From assembly GCF_004519295.1 (NCBI RefSeq), contig NZ_SOZH01000004.1, positions 496,001 to 560,000 of the forward strand: DNA of 64,000 nucleotides. Reading direction: 5' to 3'. Both the position numbers and the translations under genes were made by a program. The notes below the pieces were generated by a model, which saw only the letters and a list, made by a program, of their open reading frames with translations, was not told where the DNA came from and did not search any database. The stretch is from Cellulosimicrobium funkei (GTDB taxonomy: Bacteria; Actinomycetota; Actinomycetes; Actinomycetales; Cellulomonadaceae). Shown here in pieces: positions 36,801 through 42,659 of this stretch; within the stretch, counting starts at the first letter, position 1; every line of letters starts with the position of its first letter.

Positions 36801-37168
36801 CTGCCCAAAGAACCTCTGGCATGGCAGACGACGCGCTCAGATTCACAGCAAAGTCCGCAGACGACATCCCGTCCGCTCCGGCCGTCAATTGGGGCCAACA
36901 AGAGAAGCACTTCCCAGGACACCCGAACTTCGTCCCAGGGCGCAGTCCGATGACTTCGGATCCTCGGGTGCTAGCTCAACAAGCTGGCACCGGTCAGCAA
37001 GTCGGGAGAATCCCTGTGGGCCAGGCCGGTTCTAAGGAGCGAGTTAACTTTGGAGAATTCATCGGTGAATATTCCGAGCGGGGTGCAGGTCTTAGCCGCA
37101 CGACGGTGGGACTGATCCACTATGGAAACAAGGGTGTCCACATCGTCCCCGGCCGCCCGCTAGGATGA
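30866..37168 (+). CDS. RHS-repeat polymorphic toxin with Ntox50-like C-terminus
   Basis: A 2100-aa secreted protein. Signal peptide AIAGTVSAALLFTLLGAAPA; a wall-associated N-terminal half with GGLEPEVGLNYSSGSIDGR near 285 and a Cys-bearing beta region; then many YD/RHS repeats (for example TYTYDLRGRQTGATDPD) from about 1000. The RHS core GARYYDPQIGRFITVDP ends at SDPTGL near residue 1824. The variable tip follows: a Pro-rich linker, a hydrophobic pre-toxin segment (IATVAAIGGCLIPAVGQVAC), and from about 2008 an Ntox50-like domain with EKHFPGHPNFVPGRS, ERVNFGEFIGEY, TTVGLIHYGNKG and VHIVPGRP. Family knowledge: Ntox50 tips are predicted RNases. ATG 30866 follows AGAAGAGGA. GC drops sharply after the core, as in swapped toxin cassettes. 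Confidence 0.88.
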   Translation: MGGQRLARTAIAGTVSAALLFTLLGAAPATAVAEPSAAERSSWSEEERRAHGRELWPEADVEQVVASTKDVPAAGIAPERSGAPAPAGGAAPTWPEEGRTRLDIVPEEDAASADGPIALVTPDEAANGSGAYDVVVADRETTARAGVDGVLLEIAPPGESEGPVEVSVDYSKFAGAYGGDWAQRLRLVEVPACDVEDSTANCAVLDPVEVESVNDAQSATVSAIVEPAGATTFAVTAAASGSTGDWSATPLAASASWQVSEQTGDFAWSYPVRVPPAAGGLEPEVGLNYSSGSIDGRVASTNNQTSWVGDGWDLTSGYVERKYVACADDREGSANNATRETGDLCWKSDNATLVFNGSATELVKDATSGVWKPKSDDGTKVEKLTGAWNAGQSGEHWKVTTTDGTQYFFGRDKRSATDTLALNSAWTVPVFGNHPGEPCYNAAFASASCNQVWRWNLDYVVDPSGNSLTYVYAKETNNYGRNLGTAVSSYVRGGYLARIDYGQRAGEETASSPARVEFTVGERCLPSGAVTCDPAQLTSANASKWPDVPFDLICSSATSCPNQFSPAFFTRKRLTTVTTKVLSGSTYRDVDSWTLGHQFPDPGDGTDPVLWLASIEHKGLAASSAITLPKTTFIGAQMANRVDKLGDLGPAMNRYRITGINTESGGTTAVNYTPVDCTTSNLPAAAESNSRRCFPVYWDPEGSIGLTQEYFHKYLVSSIVDTGRDSQSEPVLTRYSYVGGAAWHYDDNELVQPKYRTWGQFRGYATVDVVTGASGNPDYPQLKTRYRFFRGMHGDRAAPAGGTKTVAVDGITDHDHFNGFTREEITYNGAAEVSGTLTTPWASNPTATGANGIAARHSGVGTSETRTTAPALPGGKRTTRTVTTYGDYGMPVQVDDQGDTATTVDDRCTRIEYARNTTKHILGTVSRTETVAKACATTPARPGDVISDARTAYDGLAVGAAPTRGLVTQSQELKAYSGTTAQYVTTATNTYDALGRVTKVTDALGRATTTAYTPAGAGPVTKTVLTGPDPDGTGPLTAHVTTTDLDPAWGTPTKTTDANGKITSGSYDALGRLTGVWKPGRVQGTDSAHSTFAYTISATGQNAVTTKSLIHDGTYTTSVALYDGLLRQRQTQAPTGDRETAGRVVTDQAFDSRGLLTRTNSPWYTTGDPATTPVVPTTALPGRTLTSYDGAGRPVAEIFQVAEQERWRTTTTYGGDRVSVDPPTGGTPTTTITDARGQTTQLLQYTGPAPTGAHQATTYTWDKAGRLASMTDPAGNKWTYTYDLRGRQTGATDPDKGASASTYDDAGQLLTSTDARGITLATTYDLLGRKTQLREGSATGTVRASWAYDTLAKGQLTSSTRNDGGAAYVTAITGYDNGYRPLGTSVTLPSATGALAGTYTTNYTYTLDGQLSTTRYPAAGGMASETVTTYHDSRSVPEWMGGGLGWGVYVAGTRYSVYGEPLLVDMGANFSQMLNYSYEHGTRRPDKTWLQREGQASYDLDVQYTYDDAGNITSIADTPGTRAKDVQCFTYDGLRRLTEAWTPTTTDCAPSGRTTANLGGAAAYWTSYTFDTVGNRTSTIDHATAGNTTSTYSYPAPGTERPHAVSGVVDTGATTGTDTYAYDAAGNTTTRSIAGKPAQTLTWDAEGKLDTLSEASTVQGDYTYTADGDRLVRKEGNTTTAYLPGFELSAKGTTVTATRYYSFAGKTIATRSTLDQSGVNTLVADHHNTAEIAVNGGTNQAIRRYHDPYGNPRSTGGAWVDDKGFLGKPTDTTGLTHIGARYYDPQIGRFITVDPIMDLTDPQQWQAYAYANNTPVTMSDPTGLIGMRPDGDFSRPGPSRKQPPPPTPPTPQASAPAKPKTTNSTRTARTWSTVKQAANQTNAKIGTGLKAIGNWFSDNRGTIATVAAIGGCLIPAVGQVACVGLQAAAFGVRTQQTVSVEGWNRQTALTVAGDAVLTGTGLGLAGGVASGAGRVGALTAQRTSGMADDALRFTAKSADDIPSAPAVNWGQQEKHFPGHPNFVPGRSPMTSDPRVLAQQAGTGQQVGRIPVGQAGSKERVNFGEFIGEYSERGAGLSRTTVGLIHYGNKGVHIVPGRPLG

Positions 37169-37172
37169 GACC

Positions 37173-37469
37173 ATGGATTTTCGAGTGCGCGCGCTTCTGT
37201 CAATTCAACGAGCAATCTGGGAACTGGTGACGCCTAACCTGCGGGGAATTGCTATCGCCTGCAGTTACCCTGCAATCTCAGCGCGTTTCTTATTCGAGAA
37301 CCGCCCCACAGAAGAAGACTGTGAGAACGTTTCGCTTGCAGAGACATATAGCATTGCGGATTTCGGCGACGAGGTGGTGATCGAGTTTGCTCCCGTCTGG
37401 CTGCCGTGTTCTATGAGCCGTGCGCTGGAACCGGGTGAAGAGTGGGTCTACTTACGCAAAGAGCCGTAG
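37173..37469 (+). CDS. Presumed immunity protein for the RHS toxin
   Basis: A 98-aa cytoplasmic-type protein starting four bases after the toxin stop with AGGATGAG ahead of its ATG. The sequence VRALLSIQRAIWELVTPNLR, then FENRPTEEDCENV and ETYSIADFGDEVVIEFAPVW, resembles small proteins commonly found next to polymorphic toxins, but I cannot name the family with certainty. About 50% GC, far below the window average, matching the toxin tip and indicating that both arrived together. A run of six Ts (37479-37484) follows the stop. Placement directly behind the tip is the main reason for the immunity call. Confidence 0.65.
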   Translation: MDFRVRALLSIQRAIWELVTPNLRGIAIACSYPAISARFLFENRPTEEDCENVSLAETYSIADFGDEVVIEFAPVWLPCSMSRALEPGEEWVYLRKEP

Positions 37470-37489
37470 AAGAGCCGCTTTTTTGTGCT

Positions 37490-38316
37490 CACCCGCCCGC
37501 CGCAGACTGCGACACCTGTGAACACGGGGGCTTCTGAGCGCAAACTGGTGGGCACGCGCCCAGTGCGTCGTTCCCGAAGTTGCCGATCGAGTCCTGCGCG
37601 CTCAGCCTGGGCTGCGTGCCCGCAGTTCTTGCGGGCCTTCGGGCTGCGGCTCGGGGCTTGGCCGCCACGGCTTCGGTCGCCGGTCGGGCCCGCCTGACGT
37701 CGGCGCATCCGGGTGTCATCGAGGTCGCTGGCGATGCCCTTGGCGCGCAGGTCGCTCGCAGTGTGCGACGCGGCGTTTGGCGGTGTCGTACGGAGCGCGC
37801 CCGTGTTCGGGCGCCGAACGCGTCATGCTGGGCTGCTCCGGAGGCCGCACGGGCGCGAGGGTCAGGGTCCAGCTCGTACTCGCCGGCGCTCCGCGCTTGG
37901 TCCGCCAGCCGGTGCTCGCGGTCGGCCTGCTGCATGAGCGGCTGGGCCTCGGCGTGCTGCACGGTGGTGTGGTGGCGCTCCTTCTCGGCGGTCGCGTGAG
38001 CCACGAGCTTCGGCTAGTCCAGGAGGTGCGAGGACTTCGACGCCATCGCGAGATCTACGTCGGGCCCCTTGCGCTTCCACACCCGCACGTCGCGTAGGCC
38101 GCCGCGCCCCATTGGCCCAAGGTTGGCATCCGCCGGCACGTGGTTGCTCGCCGCTAGCACGTCGTCCTTTGTGAGTGAGCGGATCGACTGTGAGCCGTCG
38201 AGCTCGTCGCGGGCCTCGAACCGCGGTCCGGGCATGCGGGCGTGGAGTTCGGACTGCGCCCTCTCCGCGAAGCCGTCTGGGTCGAGTCCGTAGCGCGTGC
38301 GCCCCTCGGTGCGCAT
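37490..38316 (-). pseudogene. Decayed coding remnant, family not recognised
   Basis: The minus strand from ATG 38316 reads plausibly as protein (RTRYGLDPDGFAERAQSEL, ASNHVPADANLGPMGRGGL, ending SKSSHLLD). It hits an in-frame TAG at 38014-38016, and then continues in the same frame as plausible protein (PKLVAHATAEKERHH, QPLMQQADREHRLADQA, DPDPRARAASGAAQHDAF). After about 37830 the sense passes to other frames (GRAPYDTAKRRVAHCE, then SDLRAKGIASDLDDTRM), implying further frameshifts. GC is lower than that of the core genes. The flavour is that of accessory/mobile-element proteins, but I cannot name one. It lies between the immunity gene and the next riboswitch. Confidence 0.45.
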
Positions 38317-38377
38317 GTGCTTCTCACCGCGTCTGGGACCTCACGGGCCCACGATCTGCCGACCTGATACGAACGGT

Positions 38378-38608
38378 CTACCTGTTCCGCGTGGCACGGT
38401 CCCACCAGTCCGACCTCAACACGTTCTCGATCTCGACGGGTGTGACGCGCCGCTCTGCCAGGAGTCGGGTCTGCGGTTTGCGAGGCTGATACGTGCGTGC
38501 CTGCCGCCGCGCGCCGCAGCGCCTCTCGCGCGCGCACGCAGTGCGCACCTCTGCCCTTCGAGGGACGCTCAGCACCCCGGGCGGGCCAGGAGTTCCACCG
38601 CGCGCCAC
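38378..38608 (-). other. Possible short remnant ORF
   Basis: The C-terminal 36 residues on the minus strand (RKPQTRLLAERRVTPVEIEN then VLRSDWWDRATRNR) look like part of a small toxin-like or DUF4258-like protein. The N-terminal half is arginine/cysteine noise with no ribosome site. It is probably a fragment in the same decayed block. The rest of 38.3-38.7 kb holds nothing I can support. Confidence 0.22.
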
Positions 38609-38743
38609 CTGAGTCGCCCGTCCCAGTGCGGTGACACGTGACGCAGCCGCAGCCCACGCCGTCTCAACCGAAACAACCGTCCGCCTGGCGGGACGCGCGT
38701 CTCGATACTTGACTTACCCGGTCGAGATTGTCTTTCCTGCTCC

Positions 38744-38860
38744 CAGGTGACGAGCGTCAGCACGCAGGCCCGGCTCGCTGACCAGCAACCCTTCGACGTG
38801 ACGGGGTGCTCCGGGAACGACCTGACCGCGTGGCTCCCGCCGCGCGGTAAGCACGGCACC
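38744..38860 (+). promoter_or_regulatory. SAM-IV-type riboswitch upstream of ABC importer
   Basis: Conserved order as in the first copy: CAGGTGACGAG, a GTCAGC...GCTGAC stem, GGCCCGGCTC, ACCAGCAACCCTTCG, ACGGGGTGCTCCGGG, and closing ACCTG (38820-38824) pairing with CAGGT (38744-38748). A distal ACCGCG...CGCGGT hairpin and AAGCACGGC follow, as in SAM-IV/SAM-I-IV variants. The loop between the G-rich strands (CTTCGACGTGACGG) differs from copy 1. About 100 bases separate it from the receptor gene. TTGACT (38709-38714) may be its -35; no convincing -10 was seen. Confidence 0.83.
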
Positions 38861-38963
38861 CCGGTGGGTTCCCCCGCCGCGACGGCCCTGAGCCCGGCGC
38901 GGTCGACCACCGGCGCCGGACGACCGCCGGTCCTCAGCCGGCACACGAGGAGAGCAGCACGAC

Positions 38964-40592
38964 ATGATCCCCACACCTCACCGACGCCGGTCCCTGACCG
39001 TCGCCGCGGCGGCCGCCGCGACGGGCCTCCTGCTCAGCGCGTGCGCGGGCGGCGGCTCCGGCGCGTCCGACGGCGACGGGTCGCCCAGCCCGTCCGGCGA
39101 GCCCGAGGCGGGCGGCGACCTGACGTTCGCCCTTACGGTCGACTCGCACTGCATCGACCCGCAGCAGGTCGGCAACAACGACGCCATCGCGGCGGCCCGC
39201 CAGACGGTCGCGTCGCTCACGGCGCAGGACCCGGAGTCGGGCGAGATCCTGCCGTGGCTCGCGGAGAGCTGGGAGGTGAACGACGACGCGTCGAGCTACA
39301 CGTTCCACCTGCGCGACGACGCGACGTACGCCGACGGCACGCCGATCGACGCCGAGTCGGTGAAGACGAACTTCGACGCGATCGTCGCGCTCGGCGCGAC
39401 GGCGTCGCTCGGGTCGCAGTACCTCGTCGGCTACGAGGGCACGACCGTCACCGACCCGCAGACCCTCACGGTGGACTTCGCGGAGCCGAGCGCGCAGTTC
39501 CTCCAGGCGACGTCGACGTTCTCGCTCGGCCTCCTCGCCCCGTCCTCGGCCGACCTGAGCGTCGAGGACCGCTGCGCCGGGAAGTTCGTCGGCTCCGGCC
39601 CGTTCTCCGTGAAGTCGTACACGCAGGACCAGGAGATCGTGCTCGAGAAGGTCGCGGGCTACGCGTGGGGCTCGGAGGCGAGCGACCACCAGGGCGAGGC
39701 CTACCTCGACACGGTGACGTTCAAGGTCATCCCCGAGGCGAGCGTGCGCAGCGGCAGCCTGCAGTCCGGGCAGATCGACGCCACGGCCGCGATCTCGACC
39801 GTCGACCTGCCGCAGTTCGACGGGAACGGGTTCTGGCTCGAGTACCGCGCCAACCCGGGAGTCGTGTTCAACCTCTTCCCCAACGAGTCGAGCCCGCTCG
39901 CGGGCGACGAGGCCGTGCGGACGGCGATCCTCCAGGGCATCGACCGCGAGCAGATCGCGGACACCGTGCTCAGCGCCCAGGACGAGCCGGCCACGAGCGT
40001 CCTGTCGCACTCGACGCCGCTCTACGAGAGCGTCGCGGACGAGCTCGCCTACGACCCCGAGGGCGCGAAGAAGATCCTCGACGACGCGGGCTGGGTCGAG
40101 GGCGCCGACGGCGTGCGGGAGAAGGACGGCCAGAAGCTCTCCACGACCGTGACGTTCTGGCAGGTGCCGGAGCCGCTCGAGCTGGTCCAGCAGCAGCTCG
40201 CGCAGATCGGCGTGGACCTCCAGCTCCAGCACGTGACCGTCGCCGAGTCGCAGGCGATCAAGGAGAGCGGCGACTTCGACTTCGACTACTACAACCTCAC
40301 GCGCTCCGACCCGGACGTGCTGCGGACGATCTTCTCGGCGAACGCGCGCAACATCAACCAGCGGGACGCGGAGGAGGTCGACGACCTGCTCGACGCGTCG
40401 GCCGCGGCGACCGACCCGGCCGAGCGCCAGGAGCTCGTCACGGAGGCGTCGCGCCTGCTCGTGCAGAAGGGGCACGCGATCCCGGTCTACGAGCTCTCGA
40501 CGACCATCGCGGCCGCCGACACGGTCCACGGCCTGACGTTCGAGGCGTCGTCGCGCCTCGACTTCTACGACGCCTGGGTCACCCAGGGCTGA
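38964..40592 (+). CDS. Dpp/Gsi-like ABC substrate-binding lipoprotein
   Basis: A 542-aa family 5 (peptide/nickel/glutathione-type) receptor. The signal peptide ends at lipobox LLSAC with Cys27; a Gly/Ser/Asp linker follows. Family blocks: GGDLTFALTVDSHCIDPQQ near 50, LAESWEVNDDASSYTFHLRD near 98, DATYADGTPIDAESVKTNFD near 117, GSGPFSVKSY near 212 and DDAGWVEGADGVREKDGQKL near 373. The Cys in SHCIDPQ and in EDRCAGKF are unusual for the family and could form a disulfide. SAM-riboswitch control points to a sulfur-containing peptide or organosulfur ligand (inference). A strong palindrome separates it from the permease genes. Confidence 0.92.
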   Translation: MIPTPHRRRSLTVAAAAAATGLLLSACAGGGSGASDGDGSPSPSGEPEAGGDLTFALTVDSHCIDPQQVGNNDAIAAARQTVASLTAQDPESGEILPWLAESWEVNDDASSYTFHLRDDATYADGTPIDAESVKTNFDAIVALGATASLGSQYLVGYEGTTVTDPQTLTVDFAEPSAQFLQATSTFSLGLLAPSSADLSVEDRCAGKFVGSGPFSVKSYTQDQEIVLEKVAGYAWGSEASDHQGEAYLDTVTFKVIPEASVRSGSLQSGQIDATAAISTVDLPQFDGNGFWLEYRANPGVVFNLFPNESSPLAGDEAVRTAILQGIDREQIADTVLSAQDEPATSVLSHSTPLYESVADELAYDPEGAKKILDDAGWVEGADGVREKDGQKLSTTVTFWQVPEPLELVQQQLAQIGVDLQLQHVTVAESQAIKESGDFDFDYYNLTRSDPDVLRTIFSANARNINQRDAEEVDDLLDASAAATDPAERQELVTEASRLLVQKGHAIPVYELSTTIAAADTVHGLTFEASSRLDFYDAWVTQG

Positions 40593-40600
40593 CCCGCCGG

Positions 40601-40638
40601 GCCCGCCTGCCCGACGCCGCGGCGTCGGGCAGGCGGGC
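40601..40638 (+). terminator. 38-nt perfect palindrome between receptor and permease genes
   Basis: The arms GCCCGCCTGCCCGACGCCG and CGGCGTCGGGCAGGCGGGC are exact complements with no spacer, eight bases after the receptor stop and 24 before the permease start. Such intercistronic hairpins often partly stop transcription or protect the upstream mRNA, so that receptor is made in excess of permease. Confidence 0.65.
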
Positions 40639-40662
40639 ATCCCCCACGGAAGGAGGCCGACC

Positions 40663-41616
40663 ATGGGCCGGTACGTCCTGCGTCGCGCCGGGCAGGGCCT
40701 GTTCGTGCTCTGGGCGGCGTTCACCATCTCGTTCTTCGTCCTCTACCTGCTGCCCAGCGACCCGGCCGCGCTCATGGCGAGCGGCGGTGGCGAGGCGGAC
40801 CAGGTGGACCCCGCGCTGCTCGACGCCCTGCGCGCCCAGTACGGCCTCGACCGGCCCGTGCTCGTGCAGTACGCCGACGCGCTGTGGCACGCGCTGCGGC
40901 TCGACTTCGGGACGTCGTACGCGTCCGGGGCGCCCGCGACGCAGCTCGTGCTCCAGGCGCTCCCGGAGACGCTCCGGCTCACGGCCGCGGCGCTCGTCCT
41001 CGCCGTCGTGGCGGGCGCCGGCATCGCGATCGCGAGCACGTTCCCGCGCGCGGCCTGGCTGCGCCACGCGCTCGCGTCGCTCCCTCCGCTCGGCGTTGCC
41101 CTGCCGCCGTTCTGGCTGGGCCTCCTCCTGCTGCAGTGGTTCTCCTTCCAGCTCCCGCTGTTCCCCGCGATCGGCAACCAGGGCGCGATCAGCCTCGTGC
41201 TGCCGGCGATCACGCTCGCCGTGCCGGCGAGCGCCGCGCTCGCCCAGGTGCTCGCGCGGAGCCTGCGCGGGACGCTCGGCGAGCCGTACGTGGAGACGGC
41301 GCGCGCCAAGGGCGCGAGCCGCGCGCGCGTGCACTTCCGTCACGCGCTGCGCAACGCCGCGATCCCCGCGCTGACCGTGCTGGGGGTCGTCGTGGGCGGG
41401 CTGCTCGGCGGCACGGTCGTCACCGAGACGGTGTTCTCGCGCGCGGGCCTGGGACGGCTCACGGTGACGTCGGTGGACGCGCAGGACATCCCCGTGGTGC
41501 AGGCGGTCGTCGTCCTCTCGGCGCTCGTGTTCGTGGTCGTCACGCTCGTGGTCGACCTGCTCTACCCCCTGCTCGACCCCCGGATCGACGCACGACAGAA
41601 GGCGGTGGCCGCATGA
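40663..41616 (+). CDS. Peptide-type ABC transporter permease (DppB-like)
   Basis: A 317-aa inner-membrane permease with six predicted helices. MGRYVLRRAGQGLFVLWAAF at the start, SEDR-type LRAQYGLDRPVLVQY near 62, TLRLTAAALVLAVVAGAGIA near 105, and the EAA coupling loop YVETARAKGASRARVHFRHA near 208 are the DppB pattern. GGAAGGAGG gives it a strong ribosome site. Its stop overlaps the next gene (ATGA). It pairs with the DppC-like subunit to form the channel for the receptor encoded upstream. Confidence 0.93.
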   Translation: MGRYVLRRAGQGLFVLWAAFTISFFVLYLLPSDPAALMASGGGEADQVDPALLDALRAQYGLDRPVLVQYADALWHALRLDFGTSYASGAPATQLVLQALPETLRLTAAALVLAVVAGAGIAIASTFPRAAWLRHALASLPPLGVALPPFWLGLLLLQWFSFQLPLFPAIGNQGAISLVLPAITLAVPASAALAQVLARSLRGTLGEPYVETARAKGASRARVHFRHALRNAAIPALTVLGVVVGGLLGGTVVTETVFSRAGLGRLTVTSVDAQDIPVVQAVVVLSALVFVVVTLVVDLLYPLLDPRIDARQKAVAA

Positions 41617-42659
41617 GCACCAGGCCGGGAGTGCGCATCGTGCTCCGGGACGAGGCCCGGGTCGCGGACCGTGCCGCGGTGGCGGACGTGCCGCCGGCGG
41701 GCGCGCTCGCCCCCGACGCCCCGCCCGCCGACGCGCCCAAGGGGCGCACGCCTGCGGAGATCGAGGTCGAGGACCGCGAGGACGCGCGCGCGATCCTGCG
41801 GCACGGCCGCGTGCGGACCCGGGGCACGGCGAGCCGGTGGCGGCGCGGGGCGCGGTACGCCGTGCGGCGGCCCGGGCTGGTCGTCGCCGTGCTCGTCGTC
41901 CTGCTCGTCACGGCGTGGGCGGTCGTCCCGCAGCTCTTCACGGCGTACGACCCGCTGACGGGCGTGCCCGCGGACCGGCTGCAGCCGCCGTCGGGCGCGC
42001 ACCTGTTCGGCACCGACCACCTGGGGCGGGACGTGTACGCGCGCGTCGTCCACGGCGCGTCGGCCTCGCTCGGCGCGACCGTCGTCGCGGTCGCGGTCGG
42101 GCTCGTCGCCGGGTCGCTGCTCGGCCTGCTCGCGGGATTCGTGCGCGGGTGGGTGGACGACGTCGTCGGCCGGTTCGTCGACGTGCTGCTCGCGATCCCC
42201 AGCATCCTGCTCTCGCTCGCGATCATCACGGCGCTCGGGTTCGGGACGGTCAAGGTCGCGATCGCCGTCGGCATCACGAGCGTCGCGACGTTCGCGCGCG
42301 TCATGCGGGCCGAGGTCCTGCGCACCTCGACGTCGGTGTACGTCGAGGCGGCCCGCGCGTCGGGGGTGCGCTGGTACGGCGTGCTGGGGCGCCACGTGCT
42401 GCCCAACTCGACGGGACCGGTGCTCGCGCTCGTCGCGCTCGAGCTCGGCACGGCCGTGCTCGCCATCTCGGCCCTGAGCTTCCTCGGCTACGGGACGCCG
42501 CCGCCCGCGCCGGAGTGGGGGTCGCTCGTCTCGGGCGGGCGCGACTACCTGGCCACCGCGTGGTGGCTCACGACCATGCCGGGCCTCGTGATCGTCGCCG
42601 TCGTGCTGTCGGCGAACCGCATCGCGCGGGCCCTGGAACGGACCGGAGGGGACGCATGA
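41613..42659 (+). CDS. Peptide-type ABC transporter permease (DppC-like)
   Basis: A 348-aa permease. An unusually long charged N-terminus of about 90 residues (Asp/Arg/Ala-rich) precedes the first helix LVVAVLVVLLVTAWAVVPQL. The DppC hallmark HLFGTDHLGRDVYARVVHGA near 130 and the coupling loop YVEAARASGVRWYGVLGRHV near 246 are clear, as is the C-terminal LSFLGYGTPPPAPEWG. Coupled to both neighbours by ATGA overlaps. Confidence 0.93.
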   Translation: MSTRPGVRIVLRDEARVADRAAVADVPPAGALAPDAPPADAPKGRTPAEIEVEDREDARAILRHGRVRTRGTASRWRRGARYAVRRPGLVVAVLVVLLVTAWAVVPQLFTAYDPLTGVPADRLQPPSGAHLFGTDHLGRDVYARVVHGASASLGATVVAVAVGLVAGSLLGLLAGFVRGWVDDVVGRFVDVLLAIPSILLSLAIITALGFGTVKVAIAVGITSVATFARVMRAEVLRTSTSVYVEAARASGVRWYGVLGRHVLPNSTGPVLALVALELGTAVLAISALSFLGYGTPPPAPEWGSLVSGGRDYLATAWWLTTMPGLVIVAVVLSANRIARALERTGGDA

